DNA of 64,000 nt from JBLMZI01 sp050258755 (GCA_050258755.1 JBLMZI010000011.1:1-64000), one strand, 5' to 3'; shown: positions 44,546 to 54,247, counted from the stretch's first letter. Notes: a model not told the origin generated them from the sequence alone. A program made the numbers and translations.

Positions 44546-45280
44546 ATGGCCGCAGGGAGTGCTCCTGATCGCCCGGCTCATTTACTCGTGGTCGATGATA
44601 ACGAAATCAACCGCTTGTTTCTGGTTCAAATCCTTAAAGCCAATGGCTTTCTCTACAGCACGGCCGCGAATGGTCAGGCGGCAGTTCGGGCCTGTGGCGA
44701 GTTTCCCTATGATTTGGTGCTGATGGATTGCCAGATGCCCATCATGGACGGCTATGAAGCAACCCGGCAAATCCGGGCGGCTGAGCAGGGCGTTCGTCAT
44801 ACCCCGATCATCGCCCTGACTGCGGCCGCGTCAGCCGAGGAAATTGAAAACTGCCTATCCGCCGGTATGGATGACTATCTCAGCAAACTCGTCCGCATTC
44901 CCGAGCTCCTGGATAAACTTCGAAAATGGACTGTCCCCGGTTTTTCCGAACGGGATCTGCAAACCGTCATTGATAAAACCGGGGCGGATCATGGGTTCTT
45001 TAAATCATTCCTGAACGACTTTGCCAGCAGTTCGATTGAACTGCTGGCGCTGATCCGGCTCGCCGTTCGGGAACAAAACCTGGCTGCTTTTCGCAGGCAC
45101 ATCCATTCACTGCGGGGACTGCTGTCCATTTTTAACGCACAGAAAGCGCTGGAAATTACCGGCTTAATTGATGACCGGGTGTCTAAAAATGATAGGGTTG
45201 AAAATTTGCTTGAAACCCTGGATGATGAAATCAGGCACATTATTCAGTCCTCCGCGGATTGGATTGACCGAAACCGATAA
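44546..45280 (+). CDS. Receiver-Hpt phosphorelay protein
   Basis: A 244-residue protein made of a receiver domain (VVDDNEINR, LVLMDCQMPIMDG, IIALTAAAS) and a C-terminal Hpt-like domain with the candidate phospho-His in RHIHSLRGLL. It has no kinase or DNA-binding domain, so it should relay phosphate between other proteins. ATG 44546 is chosen for AAGGGGG upstream. The regulator gene 24 bases downstream may be its target. The conserved Lys that follows the receiver appears in DDYLSKLVR. Confidence 0.82.
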   Translation: MAAGSAPDRPAHLLVVDDNEINRLFLVQILKANGFLYSTAANGQAAVRACGEFPYDLVLMDCQMPIMDGYEATRQIRAAEQGVRHTPIIALTAAASAEEIENCLSAGMDDYLSKLVRIPELLDKLRKWTVPGFSERDLQTVIDKTGADHGFFKSFLNDFASSSIELLALIRLAVREQNLAAFRRHIHSLRGLLSIFNAQKALEITGLIDDRVSKNDRVENLLETLDDEIRHIIQSSADWIDRNR

Positions 45281-45304
45281 GCTGAAGGAACGGAGTACTC
45301 AATC

Positions 45305-45967
45305 ATGATTACCGTTTTGATTGCCGACGACCAGAAACTTTTTCGGGACCTGTTGGAGCATATGCTGAAAAGCTGTGCCGATATTGACGTGGTGGCTCTG
45401 GCTGTCGACGGTAACGAGGCCGTTTTGAAAGCGGCAGAACACCAGCCGGATGTTATTCTGATGGACATCCAAATGCCCCTTTTGAGCGGGATCGAAGCGG
45501 TCGCCAAAATCAAGCGGGCGGGTGTTGCCTCGAAAATCATGATGCTGACAGCGTCCCACGATGAAGCCGATGTTCACGGCGCCCTGCAAAGCGGGGTTGA
45601 CGGCTATATCTTGAAAAGCGTCGGGAAGGACGATCTGATTCTCGCGGTAAAAGGCGTATATTCGGGGATGGAGGTCATTCACAAGGACGTGCGCCAGTTC
45701 GCCCACAGCACCCCGGCCCGGGCCTCGGACCCGACGAAATCGAAAACCACTGTTCGGGTAAACGACGTCGCGGTTGAACTCTCAGAGCGCGAGCTTCATA
45801 TTATCCGAATGGTGGTTGACGGGAAAAGCTCGGTCGAGATGGCCGCTGAACTGTTTATCACGGAAGGTCGGCTGCGCAATATCATCACGGAAATCCTGCT
45901 GAAACTCATGGTCAAGGACCGCCGTCAACTGGCAGTCTGGGCGATCAAGACCGGACTGGCAGAATAA
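45305..45967 (+). CDS. NarL/FixJ-type response regulator
   Basis: A 220-residue regulator: receiver (IADDQKLFRD, VILMDIQMPLLSG, MMLTASHD, YILKSV) and a LuxR-type helix-turn-helix (LSERELHIIRMVVDGKSSVEMAAELFI). The second helix departs somewhat from the usual NKEIA pattern. RBS AAGGAACGGAG precedes the ATG. It follows the receiver-Hpt gene and is likely cotranscribed with it, and a terminator follows. Confidence 0.87.
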   Translation: MITVLIADDQKLFRDLLEHMLKSCADIDVVALAVDGNEAVLKAAEHQPDVILMDIQMPLLSGIEAVAKIKRAGVASKIMMLTASHDEADVHGALQSGVDGYILKSVGKDDLILAVKGVYSGMEVIHKDVRQFAHSTPARASDPTKSKTTVRVNDVAVELSERELHIIRMVVDGKSSVEMAAELFITEGRLRNIITEILLKLMVKDRRQLAVWAIKTGLAE

Positions 45968-45996
45968 TCCTTACATCCACACCGATCTCCAAAACC

Positions 45997-46023
45997 ATCA
46001 CACTGGAAACAGTGTGATTTTTT
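45997..46023 (+). terminator. Terminator after the NarL-type regulator
   Basis: ATCACACTG (45997-46005) pairs with CAGTGTGAT (46010-46018) around GAAA and is followed by TTTTTT. Confidence 0.88.
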
Positions 46024-46194
46024 CACGCCCAAAATCAAAACACGTGAACGCATCACGCCTATTCCGTGCTTTGCGGAACTATTTGCCGGTTTTCCAAGAC
46101 GGTATGATGAGTCTAACAAAACAACGCAGCCGTAAGCGCCCGGCCCACTCCAACCAGGAACGGCGGGCTTACCGATTCGAAGGAGGTTGTAATC

Positions 46195-47511
46195 ATGAAG
46201 ACAACATCGCTGAAAGTACTGGCACTCTTGATGATCATGATGCTGACGTTTTCGCCTGCGGTATTCGCGGCCGAACTAACCGTGCAAAACGCCGTTTTGT
46301 CCGTAGACGGCACAAACACAACGACCCTTGCGTCCGGCGACACCGGAACGATTACCTATACGCTGACCGTGACGGGGAAACTGGAAGGAACCGCAGCAGT
46401 AACCTACTACACACAATATGTCATCGATGAAAACGGGAACGTATCCCCCGGCGCAGAAGCAGTGGCAACCTTTGAACCACAGCCGGCGCAGGGGCTCCAA
46501 ACGCAGCTTGTAACGGCAGCCGTTTCAATAGCAGCTGGTTTTGCCACCGATGCCAGCACCGTTCAGGATTTGATTCTGGTGAAATCGATTGTGAATTCGA
46601 ATCAGACCGGCGCCAAGCTGGAGTTTGAAAACCAGGTCCAGCCCACACTCGATGTCGCCGTCGATCCAGCACCGCCGCAGCCGCCGGTTGTCGATGCGGA
46701 TGTAACGCCGCCGGTCTTCACCTTCGTTCCTGCTGACATCACCGCAGAGGCCACCGCGGTACTGTCGCCGGTCGAGCTGGGTGTGGCGGCAGCGACCGAT
46801 AACTCCGGCGCAGTCGTTGTTACCAATGACGCACCCGCCGCCGGTTTCCCGTACGGCGAAAGCTTCGTCACCTGGACGGCCGCTGATCCCAGCGGGAACA
46901 AGGCAACCGCGGTCCAGAAGGTTGTCATTGCCGATACAACCGCCCCGGCATTTACCTTCGTTCCGGCCGATGTAACTGTCGTGTTAGCGGGAACCCGGAC
47001 TCTGGTAAACCTTGGCCAGGCTCAGGCAACCGACATCTTTGGTGCCAGTGTCACGAACAATGCGCCGGCGGCCGGTTTCCCGGTCGGAACCAGCTTAGTC
47101 ACCTGGACCGCCGCGGACCCGCACGGCAATGTTACCACCGCGGTTCAAAAAGTCAATGTGAAGTATGATTTCAGCGGCATTCTTCAGCCGATCAACCCGA
47201 ATGGCACAAGCATCTTTAAACTGGGCAGCACCGTCCCAGTGAAGTTCCAGCTGAAAGACGCCGCCGGCAATTCGCTCAGCACCGCGGCAGCTACGATCTC
47301 AACCGCGAAATACAGCAACGGCGTCCTGGGCACCGAGCTTGAGGCGGTATCCACTTCAGCCGCAACCACCGGCAGCTGGTTCCGTTATGACTCGACCAGC
47401 AGCCAGTATATCTTCAACCTGGCGACCAAGGGACTGACCACCGGAGCGTATCAATTGACGGTAAAACTGGATGATGGCAATGCGTACAAAGTGGTCATTA
47501 GCCTGAAGTAA
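46195..47511 (+). CDS. Secreted protein with HYR repeats and PxKF domain
   Basis: A 438-residue protein with signal peptide (cleavage near VFAAEL, residue 24). An N-terminal beta domain precedes two HYR-like repeats (each starting FTFVPAD and ending VTWTAADPxGN..TAVQKV). The C-terminal PxKF domain (LGSTVPVKFQLKDAAGN) ends VKLDDGNAYKVVISLK. No anchor is visible, so it may be secreted or attach by protein contacts. AGGAGG precedes the ATG. A role in adhesion or cell-surface structure is inferred. Confidence 0.8.
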   Translation: MKTTSLKVLALLMIMMLTFSPAVFAAELTVQNAVLSVDGTNTTTLASGDTGTITYTLTVTGKLEGTAAVTYYTQYVIDENGNVSPGAEAVATFEPQPAQGLQTQLVTAAVSIAAGFATDASTVQDLILVKSIVNSNQTGAKLEFENQVQPTLDVAVDPAPPQPPVVDADVTPPVFTFVPADITAEATAVLSPVELGVAAATDNSGAVVVTNDAPAAGFPYGESFVTWTAADPSGNKATAVQKVVIADTTAPAFTFVPADVTVVLAGTRTLVNLGQAQATDIFGASVTNNAPAAGFPVGTSLVTWTAADPHGNVTTAVQKVNVKYDFSGILQPINPNGTSIFKLGSTVPVKFQLKDAAGNSLSTAAATISTAKYSNGVLGTELEAVSTSAATTGSWFRYDSTSSQYIFNLATKGLTTGAYQLTVKLDDGNAYKVVISLK

Positions 47512-47515
47512 AAAC

Positions 47516-47592
47516 AAAACGCCTCCCGGCGTTTTTCCTCCCCCTCCTCAGTCCAAGGAAATTGTCCCGGCCAGATGGCCGGGACTTTTTTT
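47516..47592 (+). terminator. Double terminator after the HYR/PxKF gene
   Basis: The first hairpin is AAAACGCC-TCCC-GGCGTTTT (47516-47535). The second is GTCCCGGCC-AGAT-GGCCGGGAC (47564-47585) followed by T7. Two in a row suggest strong transcription of the gene before them. Confidence 0.87.
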
Positions 47593-47817
47593 GCCAGCGT
47601 TATCCCTGACGGGTGGTGTAATTCAGTCTGCAAGCAGCCAGGAACCGGATCAGCACGTCCTCCAGACGGGCAGCCGCTCAGCGAATTCCGGCCGGGCATG
47701 TAAATTCTTTCGCAGCCACCGAATTGAGCAGGTTTTTAGGGTTGCCTGAACGAATGAATCCGTTCAGGAAGTGGAACAATATGGGTTGGATTATCTGGAA
47801 AGGCGGGGGTTGGCCGG
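47593..47817. other. Leader region of the acyltransferase gene
   Basis: An 8-bp hairpin CCTGAACG/CGTTCAGG (47745-47752 with 47761-47768) lies in the leader. No further gene or clear promoter was seen. Confidence 0.35.
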
Positions 47818-48564
47818 ATGCTGTTGCCAATCAGAGTTTTGGGGATCGTTCTATACCTGTGTCTTGTCGGCGCGTTTGGCAGTGTCATCTGCCTGGTAAG
47901 GCCGTTTCATCCCGACAATACCCGGTGGTTCGGCAGAGTCTATTCCTGGGGCGGAGCGGCGATCCTGGGAATCAAAATTCGGCGGCGGAACTACGGCAGC
48001 CTGAACGGAATCGGTCCGGCCGTCTATGTCGCAAATCACCAGCACAATTTTGATCTTTTCATCTGCGGCAGCGCGGTCGCCCCGCGCACGGTTTCCATCG
48101 GAAAAAAGAATCTGATTTACCTGCCCTTTTTTGGTCAGCTTTATTGGCTGGCTGGTAACATTTTCATCGACCGGCAAAGCAATACCCAATCGAAAGCAAC
48201 CATGAGCGCTTCCACCCGTGCATTAACGATGAAAAACACGTCTATTTGGGTGTTTGCAGAGGGAACCCGGAACCGGGGGTACAATCTGCTGCCGTTTAAA
48301 AAAGGCGCTTTTATCATGGCTATTGAAGCTGGCGTGCCAATCATTCCGATCTGTGTCAGCAGTTACGCGCGAAATATGGACCTCAGCCGCTGGCGCAGCG
48401 GCGTGGCTGAAATCCAGATTCTTGAGCCGATTATGACCGACCAGTTGTCGCTTTCGGATCTCGAAACCGTCATGCAGCAGTGTTGGGATTCCATGAAGGA
48501 AACAATTGACGAACTGGACCGGAAAGCCTATCCGCCCGCCGCTCGCGCCGCCCACTCAATCTGA
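47818..48564 (+). CDS. plsC: 1-acyl-glycerol-3-phosphate acyltransferase (PlsC family)
   Basis: A 248-residue membrane-associated acyltransferase. The N-terminal segment is hydrophobic. The catalytic HX4D motif lies in VANHQHNFDLF near residue 73, and the substrate motif is FAEGTRNRG near residue 146. It adds the second acyl chain in phospholipid synthesis. ATG follows GGCGGGGG. Its stop overlaps that of the convergent Cys-rich protein by nine bases. Confidence 0.86.
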   Translation: MLLPIRVLGIVLYLCLVGAFGSVICLVRPFHPDNTRWFGRVYSWGGAAILGIKIRRRNYGSLNGIGPAVYVANHQHNFDLFICGSAVAPRTVSIGKKNLIYLPFFGQLYWLAGNIFIDRQSNTQSKATMSASTRALTMKNTSIWVFAEGTRNRGYNLLPFKKGAFIMAIEAGVPIIPICVSSYARNMDLSRWRSGVAEIQILEPIMTDQLSLSDLETVMQQCWDSMKETIDELDRKAYPPAARAAHSI

Positions 48565-49482
48565 AGATTGGCTTCTTGGCGCCTTCACCAGCCAATGTGC
48601 CGGACGTTTGAGCGCTCCGGGCAGTTTTGTGCTCTGATCCCCCCTGGCAGTGTTCACCTGGGCCTGGGTCAGAAAGAGGCTTTTAGAAAGGTCCGCGCCG
48701 CGAAGATCGGTATCCCGAAAATCGGCCCCGATGAAATCGGTCCCGCATAAATCCATTTCGCGAAGATCCGCGGCTATGAGATAAGCCCCTCGAAGATCCG
48801 CGCCGCGAAGGTCATCGTTTCGGAGATCGCGGCCGCAAAGGTCAGCCCTTTTGCCCGGGTGCCGCCGTCGTTCCGATCCGGCCGCCCGGCCCAACCGTGC
48901 GTCAGCCCTCACCAGCTCACTGGTTTGCAGGAGCAGCTGGTTGACGTTGTCGCGATGGGCGCCGATATCCTGTTTTAGCAGTTCTTCCGATCGAAGCCGT
49001 GTTAATCGTTCCGTCTCGCTGCACAGATCATGAAGGGCGTCGGAAAGAGGACTCGCCGCTTTCCGCTCCAGCGCGTCAGTCAGATACCAGATCATTTCGT
49101 GCAGCTGCCGCATGGCGAGAAACACCGCAAACATCAGGGCGGCGGCTTCCTGGGATTCGCGCCAATCGCGCCCGCCAAAGCTGACCTGCGAAACCATTTG
49201 CCCGGCGCCAAAGCACTCAAACGCCGTGCATCCCTTAAGCCCTTTATTGAGGAGTTCCTTGTAGACCGCACAGCGATAATCCGGCTGCAGATTGGCGCAC
49301 GGCAGTCCCGCCTCTTTTTCAGCGGGAAAGCCATCGGAAGCGGAAAAGTATAAGGCGACACAGCACAAGCCAAAGCAGTTCCCACAATCCGCCTGTAAAT
49401 GGAAACGGCTCGTGTTTGGCGCCGTCGTTATGCTATTCTTCGAGGGCTGAACCCGCGCATGGTGCATTATCGATGGTTTCAT
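48556..49482 (-). CDS. Cys-rich (YkgJ-like) and pentapeptide-repeat fusion protein
   Basis: About 308 residues. The N-terminal part has clustered cysteines, CGNCFGLCC, then LPCANL, CAVY, GCTAFEC, as in YkgJ-type Zn/Fe-cluster proteins. A helical middle follows. From about residue 225 pentapeptide repeats (ADLRG-type, for example RGADLRGAYL and IGADFRDTDL) form a short right-handed beta helix. I know of no function for the combination. The ATG at 49482 is preceded by GAGCAGG. Repeats of this type can mimic DNA or bind gyrase, but nothing here proves that. Confidence 0.75.
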   Translation of the reverse strand: MKPSIMHHARVQPSKNSITTAPNTSRFHLQADCGNCFGLCCVALYFSASDGFPAEKEAGLPCANLQPDYRCAVYKELLNKGLKGCTAFECFGAGQMVSQVSFGGRDWRESQEAAALMFAVFLAMRQLHEMIWYLTDALERKAASPLSDALHDLCSETERLTRLRSEELLKQDIGAHRDNVNQLLLQTSELVRADARLGRAAGSERRRHPGKRADLCGRDLRNDDLRGADLRGAYLIAADLREMDLCGTDFIGADFRDTDLRGADLSKSLFLTQAQVNTARGDQSTKLPGALKRPAHWLVKAPRSQSSD

Positions 49483-49544
49483 ACCTGCTCTTCCCCGTTC
49501 TTGGCCATTTTCCGTCCGAGTCCATTGTATCACGCTGTGAAAAG

Positions 49545-49572
49545 AAAGCCCCGCTTGGTAAAGCGGGGCTTT
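49545..49572 (-). terminator. Terminator after the second acyl-CoA synthetase gene
   Basis: AAAGCCCCGCTT (49545-49556) pairs perfectly with AAGCGGGGCTTT (49561-49572) around GGTA. On the minus strand it is followed by CTTTTC. It belongs to the GCCCCGC-core set seen further right. Confidence 0.82.
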
Positions 49573-49624
49573 TGTCTGCTGTTAACCAGCCTTTTCTGAG
49601 CGTTCAACCCGGTAAATCGCTGCT

Positions 49625-51490
49625 TTACTCCACATAAAGCTTGTCGATCAGCGGCTTGTATTTCTGGTCGATGAATTTCCGCTTCAATTTCAGCGTCGGG
49701 GTCAGCTCGCCGGCGTCCTGGGTGAGCTCGGCCGGCAGAAGAACGAATTTCTTAATCTTCTCCACCTGCCCCAGGCTCTTGGTTTTCTCAGCGATTAAGC
49801 CCTCATAGAATTTGTAGATCGCCGGGGTCTTGATGATCTGCTCCGGCGACGTGTATTCGATATTGTTCCGCTTGCAGTAATCTTCCAGCAGGATAAAGTT
49901 CGGCACCACCAGCGCGGAGATGAATTTCCGGCCTTCCCCGATACAGACAAACTGGGCAATGTACGCCTCGTTGCCGAGCAGGGACTCGATCTGCTGCGGT
50001 GAAATGTTTTTACCGCCCGCGGTGATGATGAGTTCTTTGATGCGGTCCGTTATCTTGATATATCGGAGCTTATCGCCATTTTTATCGACCTCAAGCAGTT
50101 CGCCCACGTCCTGCGTCTTGAACCATCCGTCTTCGGTAAATGCCGCTTTCGTGGCTTCCGGATTCTTATAGTATTCGATCATCGACATGCCGCCCTTGAC
50201 CTGAACTTCCCCTTCCTCGGAAATCCGAGCCTGGCACATGGGCAGCACGCAGCCGCAGTATCCAGGGATCGCGTTATCCCGAAAACCCACGCAGACCGGG
50301 AAAAACTCGGTTAAGCCGTACCCCATGGCGATATTGATGCCGCAAGCCTGGAAGAATTCGTTGACATCCGGTGAGAACGCCGAGCCGCCGATATGGTAAA
50401 CGTTGCAGTTTTCGGTGCCGAGCATGGCCCGCAGCTTGCTGAAAATCACTTTATCGGCGATCTTGTACCTGATCCCATAGCAGTTGCTCCGGTAGGCCTC
50501 AATCCCAACCCGCTTCGCCCAGTTGAACAGCTTAAGCTTCATTCCGCCGGCATTCTGCATCTGTACATGAATCAGGCCGTACACTTTATCCCAGATTCTC
50601 GGCACGCTGGTCATAAAGTTCGGCTTGAGATGCCCCATGTATTCCACAAAATCGGTGGGGTTTGGGCAGTATCCAATCCGTACGCCGGCGCTCATGCACC
50701 CGTACGACCATAATCTTTCGAAGATATGGGACAGCGGCAGAATAGACAGGGAAATATAGTGCGGCCCCGACTCCGGATACCGGAACGCTGGGAATATGCC
50801 GTTCAGGAAGCTCCGGTGGGTGTGTACGGCGCCTTTGGGATTGCCCGTGGTGCCCGAAGTATAGATGATGGTCACGATATCGTCCGGATCGACATTCTTG
50901 ATCCGGTTCTCGAATTCTTTATCGTTGGAAAGGCTTTTCCCTTTCTCGATCAGTTTGTTCAGATGGATGCTCTTATCGCCTGAAATTTTGATATTGTCCT
51001 GCATGGCGACAATATATTTCAGGTATTGATTCGGTCCAAGAATCTTCGCGGCTTTGTCATATTGTTCCTGGTCGCCAACGAAGACGACTTTCACCTCGGC
51101 GTCGTTGATGATGTACTCCGCTTCCTCGACCGAGTTGGTTGCATAGATCGGCACCGAAACTGCTCGGGTAGCTAAAATCCCCATATCGGAGATTGCCCAT
51201 TCGGCGCAGTTCTTCGCAAACACAGAACAAAAGTCTCCGTGGTCGATGCCCATATCGATCAAAGCCTTGGCCACCGCGGTGAGCCGGTCGGCAAATTCGG
51301 TCCAGGTGATGTTTTCCCACTCGCCTTTTATATTTTTCTGGGTCAGTACATATGCATCTTTGTAGATTTTTGCGTTCTTGAGCATCATGAACGCCAGGGT
51401 CTTGTTCTCTTCAAGGTATTTGGGCCACTCCACATCCCAATTCGTGTCACAGTCGCGCCACGCCGGCAGATCTTTGAAGATATCGTACAT
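49625..51490 (-). CDS. Long-chain acyl-CoA synthetase (AMP-forming), second copy
   Basis: A 621-residue adenylate-forming enzyme. ATP loop IIYTSGTTGNPKGAVHTH near residue 210, then MGYGLTEFFPV and the hinge FKTQDVGELLEVDKNGDKLRYIKITDR. It shares the layout of the protein at 23624-25543, but the two diverge through much of their length. ATG follows GGGGAGAGG. The KNISPQQIESLL motif fits the C-terminal lid domain. Chain-length specificity is unknown. Confidence 0.9.
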   Translation of the reverse strand: MYDIFKDLPAWRDCDTNWDVEWPKYLEENKTLAFMMLKNAKIYKDAYVLTQKNIKGEWENITWTEFADRLTAVAKALIDMGIDHGDFCSVFAKNCAEWAISDMGILATRAVSVPIYATNSVEEAEYIINDAEVKVVFVGDQEQYDKAAKILGPNQYLKYIVAMQDNIKISGDKSIHLNKLIEKGKSLSNDKEFENRIKNVDPDDIVTIIYTSGTTGNPKGAVHTHRSFLNGIFPAFRYPESGPHYISLSILPLSHIFERLWSYGCMSAGVRIGYCPNPTDFVEYMGHLKPNFMTSVPRIWDKVYGLIHVQMQNAGGMKLKLFNWAKRVGIEAYRSNCYGIRYKIADKVIFSKLRAMLGTENCNVYHIGGSAFSPDVNEFFQACGINIAMGYGLTEFFPVCVGFRDNAIPGYCGCVLPMCQARISEEGEVQVKGGMSMIEYYKNPEATKAAFTEDGWFKTQDVGELLEVDKNGDKLRYIKITDRIKELIITAGGKNISPQQIESLLGNEAYIAQFVCIGEGRKFISALVVPNFILLEDYCKRNNIEYTSPEQIIKTPAIYKFYEGLIAEKTKSLGQVEKIKKFVLLPAELTQDAGELTPTLKLKRKFIDQKYKPLIDKLYVE

Positions 51491-51687
51491 CCGATCCTCT
51501 CCCCTTTTTCCTGTTGTCTGACAATTTTATATGTTTTGTACTTTCTTCATGGGCATTAAAAAATCCTTTATGTTCGGAATATATGTGCCGGAAATACTGG
51601 TTCGAAAAAGACCAATTGGGCAAAGTGGCGGGGCGCCTGTATTGGGGCAAATCAGGCAATTTGACCAGCATGGGAACCGCAAGAAGC

Positions 51688-52827
51688 TTATTCCTTTTTC
51701 AGCGACCGCACAAAGGCCGCGACGCCCGGATTATGTTCGGCCCATACAGCTCGCGCCTTTCGGGTGGCCTGAAGCTGCTGCTCGACATTCTCCGGCGTAA
51801 TCCGTACGCCGAAATCAGCCGGGCCGTTGTCTCGGACATGATTAAGTCGGTTCAGAATGAGGTTCCCGATCTCTTTCTTAAAATGCGTACTCTCCCAGAA
51901 ACACTTTCTGCCCGGGCCGATCGGTTCCGTGGTAATGCTGTTATATCCAGAGAAATCCCAAACCGGGGTGATCGCGCACAATTGACGCTTCATGTCCTCG
52001 AACTGCTTCCAATTCCCGGATACGCGAATGGCCTCCATATCGGTGGCGTGCGACGGGGCGATAAACACTTTCAGGTCAATACCGCGCTGCCGGCAGGTAC
52101 GCACCAGTTCCCGGAAATCATTCATCCGCTCCGGCGACAGCGTGTATCGGGCGTAGTATTCCCCGCCGTTAATGTTAATCGCATTGATGCTGGTATATCC
52201 TTTGAGGTCGTTCACGTGACCCCAATTGGATTCAAGGATGGTTTCCGAACGCATCCCGTTCGGCTCGTAGGCTCTCAGGTCCGGGTGCTCGCGGTTTTGC
52301 TGTACCGTGACGCGGCTTCGTTTCAGCATGTCAAGCGAAGCGGTGGTCGCGAGAATGTTCTTGATCGTCAGATGCGTTTTTCCCATCTGCTGAGGCTGGA
52401 AGTCTGGTTTATTCGGCATCTTCGCATTGAATTCCATAAAGTCGATCCCAACGATGACCTGTTTCAGCTCCGGCTCGTTTTTCAGCGCATGAATGAAATA
52501 CCACAGCATTTCATTCATGTTCGCGCTGCTCAGGCCCGCATTGTAAATAGTTCCGGATTGAATCCGGGCATAGTAGTCGGGGTCCAGCCCGATCCGCGTT
52601 CTCGATGTCCCGATAAACAGCACCGACGGTTTGAGATCAATGATATCCACCGCCTTGAACAGCCTTTCGTGGGTGTCCTGTTCCGGCTTGTACTGATTGA
52701 CCGTCTTCTTGCTCCACAGTTTCCAGATGCCAAACGGATCAATCAGTATATTAACAGCGCTGACCGCGCCAACGATCAAAAGCACCAGGAACAGAAGGCA
52801 GAGATTGTAGCGCAGATACTTGTTCAC
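51688..52827 (-). CDS. SGNH-type (DltD/AlgX-like) acetyltransferase partner
   Basis: A 379-residue protein with one N-terminal membrane helix (about 8-28) and a likely extracytoplasmic domain. VLFIGTSRTRIGL near residue 70 looks like the SGNH nucleophile block with Ser in GTSR; FWESTHFKKEIG near the C-terminus could hold the Asp/His pair. It follows the MBOAT gene by 22 bases, the usual pair for O-acetylating surface polysaccharides. The start is GTG 52827 with GAGGG upstream. Confidence 0.75.
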   Translation of the reverse strand: MNKYLRYNLCLLFLVLLIVGAVSAVNILIDPFGIWKLWSKKTVNQYKPEQDTHERLFKAVDIIDLKPSVLFIGTSRTRIGLDPDYYARIQSGTIYNAGLSSANMNEMLWYFIHALKNEPELKQVIVGIDFMEFNAKMPNKPDFQPQQMGKTHLTIKNILATTASLDMLKRSRVTVQQNREHPDLRAYEPNGMRSETILESNWGHVNDLKGYTSINAININGGEYYARYTLSPERMNDFRELVRTCRQRGIDLKVFIAPSHATDMEAIRVSGNWKQFEDMKRQLCAITPVWDFSGYNSITTEPIGPGRKCFWESTHFKKEIGNLILNRLNHVRDNGPADFGVRITPENVEQQLQATRKARAVWAEHNPGVAAFVRSLKKE

Positions 52828-52849
52828 AAAACACCCTCATTTTTACGGA

Positions 52850-54247
52850 TTAGAATTGAAAATACAAAAATTCAGAGACCTTGGTCAGACTGATTACAGC
52901 CAGCGAAAAAGCGCAGCTTATCGCTATCGCCCACTTCCAGCCGGGCTTGAAACTCTCGATATACTGGTTTGCATTGCGCATGGTTGCGACCAAGACGACC
53001 AGTGCGAAGAGAATCGCAAGTTCCGTGATTCCGCCGGTTACAAACGTCAATTGACCGAGGGACACCCCAAAAGGAACGCCTTTTAGGCCGACCATCGCCT
53101 GCAGCATGGAAACCGCATCGGATAAATTGGTGGCCCGGAAAAAGACCCAGGCCAGTACGACCGAAACAAAGGTCACCGGCCAGGCCAGTAAAACCGGTAA
53201 AGTATAGCCCATTCTGCGCCAGCCGTGATTGATAATCAGATACAGACCATGCAGCGATCCCCAGATGACATAGGTCCAGCCCGCCCCATGCCAAAGCCCG
53301 CCCAACAGCATCGTGATGAACAGGTTGCGCATCCGTTTCGCGTAACCGTCCCGATTGCCGCCCAGGGGAATGTAGAGGTAGTTTTTAAGAAACGCAGAGA
53401 GCGTCATATGCCATCTGCGCCAAAAATCGATGATAGAGGTTGCTTGGTACGGTGAGTTAAAATTGACCGGCAGGACGAAATTGAACATAAATCCCAGTCC
53501 CTGCGCCATTTCCGAGTAACCGGAAAAGTCAAAGTACAGCTGCAGCGTGTAGGCCAACGCACCCGCCCAGGCCTCGACCAGGTTCACCTGCCCGGCATGG
53601 CTGAAAACAGTGGTCGCCCAGGGCGCAAGCGAATCCGCAATGACCACTTTTTTGAACAGGCCGATCGTGAACAGCGAGATCCCAATCGCCATGTTTTGAT
53701 GTGAAAAAACAAAGTTCTTCAGGCGGGTAAACTGGGGAATCATACTCTTGTGATAGATTATCGGTCCGGCGATCAGGTGCGGAAAAATGGTAACGAACAA
53801 GCTGTAGTTCAAAAAGCTGTAGTGTTTGGTTTCCCCGCGATACGTGTCTACCAGGTAGGCGGTCTGGGTGAAGGTGAAGAAGGAAATCCCTAAGGGGAGT
53901 ACGATCTCCGGAACCAACGCCGATGTGCCGAACAGCGCGTTGAATGACTGCAAAAAGAAGCCTGTGTATTTGAAATACCCCAATAGGGATAGATTGGCCG
54001 CCACGCCAAAGGCCAACAAAGGCTTGCGGGGGGTCTTCTCCAGCAGTGATCCGACGGTATAGTTAAATATGATCGATCCTGAAAGCAGCGGCAGGTACCG
54101 AATGTCCCAATACGAATAAAACGCGAGCGAAGCAAGCACCAGCGAAGCCGACGCCGATTTGGTCAACCGGAATCTTGCCAGCGTGAAATAGACAATCAAC
54201 GTAATCGGCAAAAACACGAAAATGAATTCGTAGGAATTAAAGAGCAT
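52850..54247 (-). CDS. MBOAT O-acyltransferase (AlgI/DltB family)
   Basis: A 465-residue multi-helix membrane protein. Family motifs are YFDFSGYSEMAQGLG near residue 240, FWRRWHMTLS and LLGGLWHGAGWTYVIWGSLHG with the conserved His. It carries an acyl group across the membrane for transfer to a wall or capsular polymer by the SGNH partner. ATG 54247 follows GAGGTGATGT. The acceptor polymer is unknown; no glycosyltransferase is adjacent. Confidence 0.9.
   Translation of the reverse strand: MLFNSYEFIFVFLPITLIVYFTLARFRLTKSASASLVLASLAFYSYWDIRYLPLLSGSIIFNYTVGSLLEKTPRKPLLAFGVAANLSLLGYFKYTGFFLQSFNALFGTSALVPEIVLPLGISFFTFTQTAYLVDTYRGETKHYSFLNYSLFVTIFPHLIAGPIIYHKSMIPQFTRLKNFVFSHQNMAIGISLFTIGLFKKVVIADSLAPWATTVFSHAGQVNLVEAWAGALAYTLQLYFDFSGYSEMAQGLGFMFNFVLPVNFNSPYQATSIIDFWRRWHMTLSAFLKNYLYIPLGGNRDGYAKRMRNLFITMLLGGLWHGAGWTYVIWGSLHGLYLIINHGWRRMGYTLPVLLAWPVTFVSVVLAWVFFRATNLSDAVSMLQAMVGLKGVPFGVSLGQLTFVTGGITELAILFALVVLVATMRNANQYIESFKPGWKWAIAISCAFSLAVISLTKVSEFLYFQF

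Noticed and set aside
51514..52893. 459-codon open frame on the plus strand
   Set aside because: It is antisense to the SGNH protein gene, which has clear motifs and start signals. The plus-strand product resembles nothing I know.
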